Source: Dietzia massiliensis (GTDB taxonomy: Bacteria; Actinomycetota; Actinomycetes; Mycobacteriales; Mycobacteriaceae). Taken from it: a stretch of 64,000 bases of DNA. Position numbers and translations under genes: made by a program. Positions 56,219 to 64,000 of the stretch are shown one piece after another (position 1 is the stretch's first letter; each line of letters starts with the position of its first letter). The stretch spans positions 1 to 64,000 of the forward strand of contig NZ_JAHBAV010000013.1 of assembly GCF_018390595.1 (NCBI RefSeq), read 5' to 3'. The notes below the pieces were generated by a model, which did no database searches, was not told the origin of the DNA, and saw nothing but the letters and a program-made list of their open reading frames with translations.

Positions 56219-58005
56219 TCGACCCCGACGTGCGCCAGCGCCCGCCCCGGGCCCGCGGCGTAGCCGACGACCTCGATGTCGGGGTGCGCGCTGCGCAGCC
56301 TGGACAGCACCGACTCGGTCGCCGCCTCGTCGTACTCGTCTCCGAACAACACCGTCACGAGCTCCCCGCCGGCGGACAGCATGCGGTCGACCAGCGCGCA
56401 CACCGCCTCGACCGCGTCGGTCTCGATGAGCGCGACGTCGTGGCCGACAACGCCGAGCAGGTCGCCCGCCGCGCACCGGCCGACCAGGGTGAGGGCGTCC
56501 TGCTCGGCGCGGACGAGGTGCGCGTGCCGGGTGCCCGCCGCGGCGTCGGCCATCGAGAACCCGTCCAGGGACAGGGTCGTGGTGGGGTCGTGCACGGCGA
56601 GCGCGGCCAGCCCCTGCACCACCGATCCCGTCGGCAGGATCAACGCGTGGCCGACGGCGTCCCGCAGGGCGGCGTCGAGCGCGCTGATCCGGTCGCGCGA
56701 GAGCTCCCCGTTGGGCAGCACGAGGAGCTCGTCGGCCTCCACGGCCAGCACGGCGTCGACCACACCCTCCCCGTCCTCGCCGGGGTCGACGGTCGCGGCG
56801 CCCGCGCCCGCGAACAGCTCGGCGAGCGGGCCGTCCGGGACGACGGCCACCACGCGACGCACGACCGGCTCACCGCCGGGACCGCCGCGCCTGGCGGCGC
56901 CGCCGGTGCCCGCGGTGTCACCGGCGGTGCCCGCGGTGTCGCCGGCGGAATCGCCCCGGCCGCCGTCCCCGGTCGGGTCGAGCATGTCCGTCACCCTGAT
57001 CTCGGTGACGCGCCCGAGCGGCAGCGCCGTCTCGATCGCCGAGCCGATGTCGTCGGTGTGGACGTGGACGGCCCACCTCGCGTTGACGTCCGAACCGCCG
57101 TCACCGACCACCACCACGCTGTCACCGAGCATGCGCAGGGCCGACCGCAGCTCGTCGGCGCGCGCGTCGTCTGAGTGGGTCAGCGAGTACATCACCTCAT
57201 AGCGCGTGCCACGCCCGGCGCCCTCGGCGTCACACGTCCCCTCTGCTCCCGCGCCGCCGGGCCGGCCGTCGCCACCGGATGCCGCGACCGCGGCCGCCGC
57301 GGTGGCGGGCTCGGACGGCGTGACGTACTCCGGCCGCTCGGGCGTCTGTCCCGTCAGCACCTCGACCATCGCGTCGAGCAGGACGAGCAGGCCCCGGCCG
57401 CCGGCGTCGACCACACCGGCGCGGCGCAGTGCGGGCAGCTGCGTGGTGGTCCGGCCCAGGGCCTCCGCGCCGGCGTCCGCCGCCGCGCGGGCCACCTCGA
57501 CCAGCGAGGTGGCCGAGGAGCGCGCCGCCGCCGAGGCGGCCTCGCGCAGGACCGTCACGATGGTCCCCTCCAGGGGGTCGCTCAGCGCGTGGTCGACGAG
57601 GGTGACCGCCGTACGCAGGGCCCGGCGGTATGTCGAGGCGTCGACGACGGTGAAGGTCGCGGCCTCCCCGACCGCACGGAGCACCTGGGAGAGGATCACC
57701 CCGGAGTTGCCGCGCGCCCCGTGGACCGCCCCGTGGCCGAGGGCGACCGCGATCTCGCGGGCGCCCGCCGTGCCGCCGCCCTCGGCGATCCACGCGTCCT
57801 CTCCCTCCGCACGGTCCACGGCCGCGCGCATCGTGTAGAGCAGGTTGGTCCCGGTGTCCGAGTCAGGCACCGGGAAGACGTTGAGCGCGTTGATCTCCTC
57901 GCGGTGGAGGGCGAGCATCTCGACCGACCGCCGCGCCCAGATGAGCAGTCCGTGTGCGTCGAGGGTCGACGGACGATCCTCGACATGTGTCGATTCCTGC
58001 GTCAT
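56215..58005 (-). CDS. DAK2/YloV family protein (DegV-type fatty-acid kinase-like)
   Basis: A 596-residue protein. The N-terminal DAK2 (DhaL) domain has NVFPVPDSDTGTNLLYTM, the nucleotide and metal site of dihydroxyacetone kinases, and GARGNSGVILSQ. The C-terminal half matches the YloV/DegV-like part. In firmicutes this family (FakA) phosphorylates fatty acids with FakB. No fakB is seen here. A low-complexity Gly/Asp/Thr linker (GDTAGTAGDTAGTGG) near residue 355 joins two parts. The ATG at 58005 has GAGGAGG 4 nt upstream. It is the first gene of a long minus-strand run, DAK2-recG-rsmD-coaD. Confidence 0.9.
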   Translation of the reverse strand: MTQESTHVEDRPSTLDAHGLLIWARRSVEMLALHREEINALNVFPVPDSDTGTNLLYTMRAAVDRAEGEDAWIAEGGGTAGAREIAVALGHGAVHGARGNSGVILSQVLRAVGEAATFTVVDASTYRRALRTAVTLVDHALSDPLEGTIVTVLREAASAAARSSATSLVEVARAAADAGAEALGRTTTQLPALRRAGVVDAGGRGLLVLLDAMVEVLTGQTPERPEYVTPSEPATAAAAVAASGGDGRPGGAGAEGTCDAEGAGRGTRYEVMYSLTHSDDARADELRSALRMLGDSVVVVGDGGSDVNARWAVHVHTDDIGSAIETALPLGRVTEIRVTDMLDPTGDGGRGDSAGDTAGTAGDTAGTGGAARRGGPGGEPVVRRVVAVVPDGPLAELFAGAGAATVDPGEDGEGVVDAVLAVEADELLVLPNGELSRDRISALDAALRDAVGHALILPTGSVVQGLAALAVHDPTTTLSLDGFSMADAAAGTRHAHLVRAEQDALTLVGRCAAGDLLGVVGHDVALIETDAVEAVCALVDRMLSAGGELVTVLFGDEYDEAATESVLSRLRSAHPDIEVVGYAAGPGRALAHVGVE

Positions 58006-58132
58006 CACCCCTCCTCACCACACGACCGCCCCTGTTGTGCAACTCCCGGCCGACGCGGCCAAGCCTAGTACCCTCACCACTCGACAGCCGTCCGACTAGC
58101 CGAGACGGCGGAAACGACCCGGGAGCCCCACG

Positions 58133-58927
58133 ATGACCTTCGACCTCGCCGACACCCCGCTCGTCACCCTCGCCGAGGGCGTACTCACCCTCCCGATCTC
58201 CTTGGAGGGCAAGGGCAACTCACTGGACTCCGACGCCGTCGATCAGGCGTCGGTAGCGCTGCGCGCCCTGCTCGCGGGCGAGATCGAGGCCGGCGCGGTC
58301 CTCCTGGTGGGCCTGGGGGCCAACTTCTGTGCAGGCGGCAACGTCCCGGGCTTCGCCGCGGCCCCCGACCGCGCGGAGCACGTGCGTGAGCTCGCCGACC
58401 GTCTCCACGCGGTCGTCCGTCAGCTCGACGAGCTCCCCGTGCCGATCGTCGCCGCCGTCGCGGGGTGGGCGGCCGGCGCCGGAGCCTCGCTGGTCCTGGC
58501 CGCGGACTTCTCGGTCGGTGGCCCCGACACCCGACTGCTGGCGGCCTACCCGGGAATCGGCCTGTCCCCCGACGGCGGGATGTCATGGCGCCTGCCCCGC
58601 GCGATCGGCCAGGGGGCGGCGCGGGCGTTCATCGTCGGCAACGAGCCGATGGACGGGGCGCGGGCGTACCAGCTGGGCCTGCTCACGACGTTCGTCGAGG
58701 GCGACGTCCGCGAGGCCGCGCGCGAGCTGGCCGTGCGCCTGGCCGCCGGGCCCCGCGAGTCCCACGCGGCCGCCAAGGCCCTGCTCCGTGCCTCGGAGTC
58801 CGCGACGCTCGCCGAGCAGCTCGACGCCGAGCGGTATTCCATCGCCCGCCTGGCGGTCTCCCCCGACGGGGTGGAGGGCGTGGACGCCTTCGTCGCCAAG
58901 CGCACACCGGAGTTCGGCGGGCGCTGA
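58133..58927 (+). CDS. Enoyl-CoA hydratase/isomerase family protein
   Basis: A 264-residue crotonase-fold protein. The oxyanion segment is LLVGLGANFCAGGNVPGFA, and GWAAGAGASLVLAADFSVGG follows. At the second catalytic position it has GLSPDGGMSWRLPRAIG, with Asp where hydratases have Glu. This resembles PaaG-type isomerases, so isomerase activity is as likely as hydratase. The ATG has GGGAG 8 nt upstream. It is a lone plus-strand gene inside a minus-strand run and ends near a perfect palindrome. Confidence 0.88.
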   Translation: MTFDLADTPLVTLAEGVLTLPISLEGKGNSLDSDAVDQASVALRALLAGEIEAGAVLLVGLGANFCAGGNVPGFAAAPDRAEHVRELADRLHAVVRQLDELPVPIVAAVAGWAAGAGASLVLAADFSVGGPDTRLLAAYPGIGLSPDGGMSWRLPRAIGQGAARAFIVGNEPMDGARAYQLGLLTTFVEGDVREAARELAVRLAAGPRESHAAAKALLRASESATLAEQLDAERYSIARLAVSPDGVEGVDAFVAKRTPEFGGR

Positions 58928-58935
58928 CGCGGCAG

Positions 58936-58959
58936 GGCGGGCCGGCCGGCCGGCCCGCC
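58936..58959. terminator. 24-bp perfect palindrome between convergent genes
   Basis: A self-complementary run of GGCC units flanked by GGCGG and CCGCC, between the stops of the crotonase gene and ung. It can fold as a stem from either strand, so it probably terminates both transcripts. Confidence 0.6.
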
Positions 58960-58983
58960 GGAAACGGTCTGCCTCTACGCCTG

Positions 58984-59682
58984 TCAGGGCTCGTCGGGGA
59001 GACTCCAGTCGACCGGCTCCACGCCGAGTCGACGGAGCTCCTCGTTCGCGCGGCTGAACGGCCTGGAGCCGAAGAAGCCCCGCGACGCCGACAGCGGTGA
59101 GGGGTGCGCAGAGGCGATGACCGGGGTGTCGCCGAGCATCGGCGTCAGTGACTGCGCGTCACGCCCCCACAGGATCGCCACCATGGGTCGCTCGCGCTCG
59201 ACGAGCGCCTCGATCGCCCGCTGGGTGATCTCCTCCCAGCCCTTACGGCGGTGGGAGGCGGGCTCGCCCGGGGCCACGGTGAGCACCCGGTTGAGGAGCA
59301 GCACCCCCGCCCGGGTCCACGCGCCGAGGTCACCGTGTGCGGGGGCCGGCAGCCCGAGATCGTCGGTGTACTCGCGGTAGATGTTGACCAGACTGCGTGG
59401 CAGCGGGCGCACGTCCGCCTCGACCGCGAAGCTCAGTCCGATCGGATGGCCGGGCGTGGGGTAGGGATCCTGGCCCACGATGAGGACGCGGACGTCGTCG
59501 AACGGCTGGGTGAACGCCCTCAGGACGTGGTCGACGGCCGGCAGGAAGCCCCGGCCGGCGGCGTTCTCGGCGCGGAGGAAGTCGCCCATCCGGTGGATCC
59601 GCTCCTCGACCGGGGCCAGGGCCTCCGCCCAACCGGGGTCGAGGAGGTCGGCGAGCGGCGCGGGGGCGCGTCGTGTGCTCAC
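58984..59682 (-). CDS. ung: Uracil-DNA glycosylase
   Basis: Ung (family 1) of 232 residues, which removes uracil from DNA. The catalytic loop is [22 protein letters not shown], with the catalytic Asp in GQDPYP. The leucine-intercalation loop is [21 protein letters not shown] with the active-site His. Length is normal. The GTG start is 3 nt after the gamma-carbonic anhydrase stop. Confidence 0.97.
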   Translation of the reverse strand: MSTRRAPAPLADLLDPGWAEALAPVEERIHRMGDFLRAENAAGRGFLPAVDHVLRAFTQPFDDVRVLIVGQDPYPTPGHPIGLSFAVEADVRPLPRSLVNIYREYTDDLGLPAPAHGDLGAWTRAGVLLLNRVLTVAPGEPASHRRKGWEEITQRAIEALVERERPMVAILWGRDAQSLTPMLGDTPVIASAHPSPLSASRGFFGSRPFSRANEELRRLGVEPVDWSLPDEP

Positions 59683-59685
59683 CGG

Positions 59686-60207
59686 TCAGTCGAGGCGTCG
59701 CAGGTCGGCGCGGTAGCGCATGGCGTTGTCGTGGTACATCTGCGTGTTGCCCTCGAGCATCGCGGGGTCGACCTCGTGGCCCTCCCGGATCTTCGCGGGC
59801 ATGCCCATCGCCATCCGGCGGTCGGGCAGCTCGAACCGCGGGGGCACCAGGCATCCCGCGGCGACGACGGCGCCCGAGCCGATGACGGCGCCGTTGAGAA
59901 CGATCGACCCGGACGAGATCAGCGTGCGGTCGCCGATGGTCGCGCCCTCGATGTGGGCGTTGTGCCCGACCACGCAGTGCTCGCCGATGATCGTCGCGTC
60001 GGTCGCCGTGCAGTGCACGATGGTGCCGTCCTGGATGTTGGACATGGCGCCGACCTCGATGCGCCCGTAGTCCCCGCGGAGCACGGCGGTGGGCCACACG
60101 GAGACGCCGGGCCCGAGGGTCACCCGCCCGATGACCACCGCGTCGGGGTGGACCCATGCGTCGGGGGCGATGTCGGGTTCGAGGTCTCCGAGTGCGTAGA
60201 CGGCCAT
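59686..60207 (-). CDS. Gamma-carbonic anhydrase-like hexapeptide-repeat protein
   Basis: A 173-residue left-handed beta-helix protein of the gamma-carbonic anhydrase/PaaY family. Hexapeptide turns run from about residue 20 to 130 (for example VIGRVTLGPGVSVWP and GATIGDRTLISSGSIV). Zn-ligand histidines are present in VHCTATD and GHNAHIEG. The C-terminal helix is VDPAMLEGNTQMYHDNAM. Activity is not proven for most members. The start follows GGGTGG. It lies between ung and thiL, 9 nt from the thiL stop. Confidence 0.9.
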   Translation of the reverse strand: MAVYALGDLEPDIAPDAWVHPDAVVIGRVTLGPGVSVWPTAVLRGDYGRIEVGAMSNIQDGTIVHCTATDATIIGEHCVVGHNAHIEGATIGDRTLISSGSIVLNGAVIGSGAVVAAGCLVPPRFELPDRRMAMGMPAKIREGHEVDPAMLEGNTQMYHDNAMRYRADLRRLD

Positions 60208-60216
60208 GCGTCCACC

Positions 60217-61239
60217 CTAGTTCGCGCCCCGCGCAGAGTCCCAGCCCCCGGGGACCCGCGGCTCGCCGTCGAGGGTGACGCGCCCCGGCTCACCGGCCCG
60301 GACGGTGCCGATCACTGTGAACCCGGCCGGCGGGGTGACCCCGGGCGGGAAGGTGCCGAGCAGGCCGTGGTCCTCGCCGCCGTCGAGCACCCAGTCGGTG
60401 ACCTGCGCGTCGGGGTCGGCCGCACCGAGCGTCCCGGCGGCCTCGTACAGGAGGGGATCGACGGGGAGCGCGTCCATGGTGAGATCGGCGGCTACGTCGG
60501 ACGCGCGCGCCAGGCCCGACAGGTCACGCAGCAGGCCGTCGCTGACGTCGGTGAGGGACCGGGCGCCGGCGAGGCGCGCCGCGGTCCCGAGCCCGACCGG
60601 GGGCACCGGGACGCGGTGCGACTGCTGTAGAGGTCCGTGAGGATGTCCGGCGAGGAGGAGGGCGAGGCCGGCCGCCGAGCGCCCGGGGGTCCCGGTGAGT
60701 GCGACGGTGTCCCCGGGCCGCGCGCCGTCGATCCGCAGTGGTCGCGCGCCGCGCGGGAGGGTGCCGAGCGCGGTGACGCCGACGACGACGAGGTCGGCCC
60801 TGGTGAGATCGCCGCCCACCACGACGGCACCGGATCGGACGGCTTCCCCGTGGATCCCCGCGGCGAGGTCCTCGATCTGCCCCATGGTCGTCCCGGCGGG
60901 TACGGCGAGGGCGACGAGCACCCGGGTGCAGTCGGCGCCCATCGCCAGGACGTCGGAGACGTTCTGGGCTACCGCCCGGCGCCCCAGGTCGGCCCAGCCG
61001 GTGAAGTCCAGTCGGAAGTGGGTGCCCTCGACGAGCATGTCGGTGGTGACCACCGTCGCCTCCGCCGGCCCCAGCACCGCCGCGTCGTCCCCGTTGCCCA
61101 CGGGATCGTCCGGGTGGCCGTCGCCCGGCCCGCTGAGGACGGCGAGAACCGCCGCCTCCCCCGCCCGTGCGACGGTCAGATCCCGGTCGGGGCTGACCGC
61201 ATGCATCCAGGTCCCGGCCCGGTCTGACACGGCGGCCAC
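60217..61239 (-). CDS. thiL: Thiamine-monophosphate kinase
   Basis: ThiL of 340 residues, which makes thiamine pyrophosphate from thiamine monophosphate. The PurM-like motifs are VGNGDDAAVLG, VVTTDMLVEGTHFRLDF, and QNVSDVLAMGA. The C-terminal domain carries TDVSDGLLRDLSGLA. Length is normal. The GTG at 61239 is used; a GTG at 61230 is close. It is divergent from the DUF3515 gene. Confidence 0.94.
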   Translation of the reverse strand: MAAVSDRAGTWMHAVSPDRDLTVARAGEAAVLAVLSGPGDGHPDDPVGNGDDAAVLGPAEATVVTTDMLVEGTHFRLDFTGWADLGRRAVAQNVSDVLAMGADCTRVLVALAVPAGTTMGQIEDLAAGIHGEAVRSGAVVVGGDLTRADLVVVGVTALGTLPRGARPLRIDGARPGDTVALTGTPGRSAAGLALLLAGHPHGPLQQSHRVPVPPVGLGTAARLAGARSLTDVSDGLLRDLSGLARASDVAADLTMDALPVDPLLYEAAGTLGAADPDAQVTDWVLDGGEDHGLLGTFPPGVTPPAGFTVIGTVRAGEPGRVTLDGEPRVPGGWDSARGAN

Positions 61240-61351
61240 CCCTTTTCCCGTGGAGTCGCACGCCGGGAGCTCCGGCGTGGGTCTGTAGCGTTGCCGTCAG
61301 GCTAGCGGCCGCGCCCCGGGGCGGTCGCCGTGGGAGGAAGGACGACGCGAC

Positions 61352-61966
61352 GTGGCTTCGAGGGATTCGGATCCGGCCGACCGGTACGACGCCGGACCGA
61401 GGGATGCGGGTACCGCGTCCGCGGCGCCGGTCTCGAAGATCGTGGTGGCGCTCGCCGTCGTCATCCCCCTCGCGATGCTGGCGGTGGTGCTGGTGATGGT
61501 GCGCGGCATCGGCGACGAGGCGGCCGAGGAGGCCGCGAGCGAGCCGGTGGCCGCCGTCGCCATCCCGGCCCCGGGCGCGGGGTCCGAGGAGTGCGTCGAC
61601 CTGATCGAACAGCTGCCGGAATCGCTCGGCGACGCCGCTCGGGTGGCGCTGGTGGAGCCGGCGCCCGAGGGAACGGCCGCCTATCGGATGCCGGACGCCG
61701 AGCCGATCATCGTGCGGTGTGGGCTTCCCGCGCCGCCGTCGTTCACGGTCGGCGTGGGACTGCAGGAGGTCAACGGCGTGCAGTGGTTCAACGAACCCGA
61801 TCCGGATCCGGCCGTCACCGACTCCACCTGGGTCGCGGTCGATCGACCGCAGTACGTGGCGGTGACCCTCCCCGAGGGCAGCGGCACCGGCCCGATCCAG
61901 GACCTGTCCGACGCCCTCACCGCCGCGCTCGAGGTGGTCGAGCCGGACCCGGCGCCGGCGGGCTGA
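61352..61966 (+). CDS. DUF3515 membrane-anchored protein
   Basis: A 204-residue DUF3515 protein. A short soluble N terminus is followed by a membrane helix (SKIVVALAVVIPLAMLAVVLVM, residues 28-49 approx.) and an external domain. Conserved points are ECVDLIEQLPESLGD, then PIIVRCGLPAP with paired cysteines, and DSTWVAVDRPQYVAVTLP. The two cysteines could form a disulfide outside the cell. The function is unknown. Its place beside thiL and ddl is conserved in Mycobacteriales (Rv2980 region). It converges with ddl. Confidence 0.88.
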   Translation: MASRDSDPADRYDAGPRDAGTASAAPVSKIVVALAVVIPLAMLAVVLVMVRGIGDEAAEEAASEPVAAVAIPAPGAGSEECVDLIEQLPESLGDAARVALVEPAPEGTAAYRMPDAEPIIVRCGLPAPPSFTVGVGLQEVNGVQWFNEPDPDPAVTDSTWVAVDRPQYVAVTLPEGSGTGPIQDLSDALTAALEVVEPDPAPAG

Positions 61967-61981
61967 TCCGCCCCGGCGGCG

Positions 61982-62006
61982 CCCCGGGAACCACCGTGCC
62001 CCGGGG
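61982..62006. terminator. Hairpin between DUF3515 gene and ddl
   Basis: CCCCGGG (61982-61988) pairs with CCCGGGG (62000-62006), with an 11-nt loop, in the gap between convergent stops. The stem directly abuts the ddl stop. Confidence 0.45.
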
Positions 62007-63113
62007 TCAGCCGCGGGCGATCGCGGTACGGATCAGGGTGTCGAGCAGGCTCTCGTAGTCGACCCCGGTCGCCGCCCACATCTGCGGGTACATCGAGATC
62101 GGGGTGAACCCCGGCATCGTGTTGACCTCGTTGATCACCGGCCCGTCGGCGGTGACGAAGAAGTCCACGCGGCTGAGACCGCGGGCGTCGAGGGCGTGGA
62201 ACGCCTCGACCGCCAGGGCCCGCAGCTGCTCGGTCTGCTCCGCCGGGAGGTCGGCGGGCAGATCGAAGGTCGTCACGTCGTCGAGGTACTTGGTGTCGAA
62301 GTCGTAGAAGGCGTCGCCCTCCGTCTCGCCCTCCACCCCCGTCGGCTCACCGGGGATGTGCAGCTCGGCCGGCAGGCTCGCCTCGACCCGGCCGTCCGGA
62401 TACTCGAGCACGCCACACTCGATCTCGCGGCCGACGACCGCGGCCTCGACGATCACCTTGTCGTCGAAGCGGCGGGCCTCGGCGATCGCGGCGTCGAGGT
62501 CGGTCGCCCGCGAGACCTTGGTGATGCCGATGGACGAACCTCCGCGGGCCGGCTTGACGAACAGCGGCAGCCCCAGGCGCTCGCGGTCGGCGGTGGAGAG
62601 GGTCGCGGTGCCGGGCCGCAGGACGACCTGACGGCCGATCGGAAGCCCGGCCGCGCCCAGCACGACCTTGGTGAACTCCTTGTCCATCCCCGCGGCACTG
62701 GCGAAGACACCGGGCCCGACGTACGGGATGCCGGACAGCTCCAGCAGACCCTGGACGGTCCCGTCCTCGGCGTGAGTGCCGTGCATGACCGGGAAGACCA
62801 CGTCCACGCGGGCGATCTCCTGACCGGCCCGGTCGCCGTCGGAGAACCGCAGCACGCCGCGGTCGTCGGCCGACAGCCCGAGGGCCACCCGCGGACGGCC
62901 GGCGTCGACCACGGGCATGACGCGGTCGGCGATGCGCAGGTCCTCCGTGTCGTCGGAGCCGAGGGTCCACGCCCCCGCTTCGGTGATACCGACGGGGATC
63001 ACCTCGTATCGGGAGCGGTCGAGGTGACCCATGACGGCACCGGCGGACACACAGCTCACGGAGTGCTCGGAGCTGCGGCCACCGTAGAGGACTGCGACGG
63101 TGATGCGATTCAC
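62007..63113 (-). CDS. ddl: D-alanine-D-alanine ligase
   Basis: Ddl of 368 residues, an ATP-grasp enzyme that makes the D-Ala-D-Ala dipeptide for peptidoglycan. The N terminus is VAVLYGGRSSEHSVSCVSAG, followed by VFPVMHGTHAEDGTVQGLLEL. ATP-grasp blocks are PLFVKPARGGSSIGITKV and VIVEAAVVGREIECGVLEY, with SRVDFFVTADGPVINEVNTMPGFT at the active end. The Tyr-containing omega-loop is FYDFDTKYLDD. It starts 10 nt after the gpsA stop. Confidence 0.96.
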   Translation of the reverse strand: MNRITVAVLYGGRSSEHSVSCVSAGAVMGHLDRSRYEVIPVGITEAGAWTLGSDDTEDLRIADRVMPVVDAGRPRVALGLSADDRGVLRFSDGDRAGQEIARVDVVFPVMHGTHAEDGTVQGLLELSGIPYVGPGVFASAAGMDKEFTKVVLGAAGLPIGRQVVLRPGTATLSTADRERLGLPLFVKPARGGSSIGITKVSRATDLDAAIAEARRFDDKVIVEAAVVGREIECGVLEYPDGRVEASLPAELHIPGEPTGVEGETEGDAFYDFDTKYLDDVTTFDLPADLPAEQTEQLRALAVEAFHALDARGLSRVDFFVTADGPVINEVNTMPGFTPISMYPQMWAATGVDYESLLDTLIRTAIARG

Positions 63114-63123
63114 CGGGCCGAGG

Positions 63124-64000
63124 CTACTCGGGCTTGGTGCTGCGTCTCATGAGGCGCACCGCCACCTCCACCGCGTCGCCGCCCTCGTGGCAGATCTCGT
63201 GGACGGCTTCGGTGAGCGGCATCTCGACCCCGGCCCGCCGGGCGAGTTCGCGGATGGAGGTGCACGACTTGACGCCTTCGGCGACCTGACCGTTGGTCGC
63301 CCGCTGCGCCTGCTCGAGGGTCTCACCGCGGCCGAGACGCTCCCCGAAGGTCCGGTTGCGCGACAGCGGCGACGTACAGGTGGCCACGAGGTCGCCCAGC
63401 CCGGCCAGCCCGGCGAACGTCATCTGGTTGGCTCCCAGCGCCACCCCGAGCCGGGTGGTCTCGGCCAGGCCCCGGGTGACGAGGGTGGCCATGGTGTTGT
63501 CCCCGAGGCCCATCCCGGTGGCGATCCCGCACACCAGCGCGATGACGTTTTTGGTGGCGCCGCCGATCTCGCATCCGACGACGTCGGTGTTGGTGTACGG
63601 CCGGAAGTACGGGGTGGAGAACGCGTCCTGGAGGCGGGCGGCCCGCTCCTCGTCCGAACACGCGATCACCGTGGCGGCGGGCTGCCCCTCGGCGATCTCG
63701 CGGGCGAGATTCGGGCCGGACAGCGCGGCGATGCGGGACTCCGGCAGACCGACGACCTCCGCCACGACCTCGCTGATGCGCATGAGGGTGCCGGTCTCGA
63801 TGCCCTTGGCCAACGAGATGACGCCGGCGTCGGGCTCGAAGGACCGGACCCAGGTCTCGAGGTTGCCACGAAGGCTCTGCGAGGGCACGGCGAGCACGAC
63901 CTCCTCGGCGCCCTCGAGGACCTCCGCGGGATCGGTGGAGGCGGACACGCTCGCGGGCAGCACGATGTCGGGCAGGTAGGTGGGGTTGCAGTGCGCGCCG
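63124..64000 (-). CDS. gpsA: Glycerol-3-phosphate dehydrogenase [NAD(P)+], 5'-truncated by the window
   Basis: GpsA, which makes sn-glycerol-3-phosphate for phospholipids. The N-terminal Rossmann part is beyond the window edge. Visible parts include [17 protein letters not shown] at the edge, [17 protein letters not shown], and [47 protein letters not shown] supplies the catalytic Lys, and [21 protein letters not shown] follows. The gpsA-ddl pair is conserved in Mycobacteriales. The frame is open to the last base. Confidence 0.95.
   Translation of the reverse strand, partial: GAHCNPTYLPDIVLPASVSASTDPAEVLEGAEEVVLAVPSQSLRGNLETWVRSFEPDAGVISLAKGIETGTLMRISEVVAEVVGLPESRIAALSGPNLAREIAEGQPAATVIACSDEERAARLQDAFSTPYFRPYTNTDVVGCEIGGATKNVIALVCGIATGMGLGDNTMATLVTRGLAETTRLGVALGANQMTFAGLAGLGDLVATCTSPLSRNRTFGERLGRGETLEQAQRATNGQVAEGVKSCTSIRELARRAGVEMPLTEAVHEICHEGGDAVEVAVRLMRRSTKPE

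Overview
The window is a high-GC chromosomal segment from an actinobacterium. Gene content and order match the conserved core that runs, in Mycobacterium tuberculosis H37Rv numbering, from roughly Rv2839c (infB) to Rv2982c (gpsA). Lineage markers are mycothione reductase, the SepIVA-type DivIVA protein, the Rip1-type site-2 protease, DUF2631, DUF2469, DUF3515, DUF4439 and the DUF4081 acetyltransferase. This places it in Mycobacteriales. A Dietzia-like genus is my best guess from the absence of mycobacterial-specific islands, but the genus is inference. Almost all genes lie on the minus strand. I see no tRNA, rRNA, insertion sequence, prophage or CRISPR array.

Layout by region. Positions 1-399 hold the 5' end of infB, running off the window and degrading into C/G-homopolymer sequence below about 250. 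From 482 to 2530 lie ylxR, nusA and rimP (transcription and ribosome maturation). A plus-strand pair (2635-3509) encodes a Tat lipoprotein and a DUF4439 protein. From 3515 to 8475 are proS, yaaA, a luciferase-like monooxygenase and the sirohaem gene cysG. From 8611 to 14178 is a redox group: mqo, an alpha/beta hydrolase coupled to mycothione reductase, and a Baeyer-Villiger-type monooxygenase. Map, two small coupled membrane proteins and an acetyltransferase lead into the isoprenoid/protease block ispG, rip1, dxr (16961-20631).

From 20795 to 27415 are DUF2631, rlmN, a LapA-like protein, cdsA, frr, pyrH, tsf and rpsB. The last has a recognisable promoter and a roughly 266-nt structured leader. 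A plus-strand M23 peptidase is followed by the DNA-processing block xerC, dprA, comM, yraN, DUF2469, rnhB (28507-33807), then lepB, rplS, trmD, rimM, khpA, rpsP and ffh. Nitrogen signalling genes glnD, glnB and amtB (39155-43453) follow, with an exact GlnR-type box upstream of amtB. Next is the SRP receptor/chromosome block ftsY-smc, with an interrupted small ORF between them. A long tightly packed run follows (acyP, osmC, mutM, rnc, yceD, sepIVA, coaD, rsmD, recG, DAK2), many genes overlapping by 4 nt. The window closes with an enoyl-CoA hydratase on the plus strand, ung, a gamma-carbonic anhydrase, thiL, DUF3515, ddl and a truncated gpsA.

Functionally this is housekeeping: translation factors, rRNA/tRNA modification, SRP targeting, DNA repair and recombination, isoprenoid, phospholipid and cell-wall precursors, and nitrogen control. 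I found no convincing undescribed multi-gene system. The most useful observations are regulatory (GlnR box, rpsB promoter and leader, several leaderless-type promoters) or local oddities: the tandem duplication across the pyrH stop codon, the interrupted small ORF between smc and ftsY, and the probable low-quality or chimeric start of the window.
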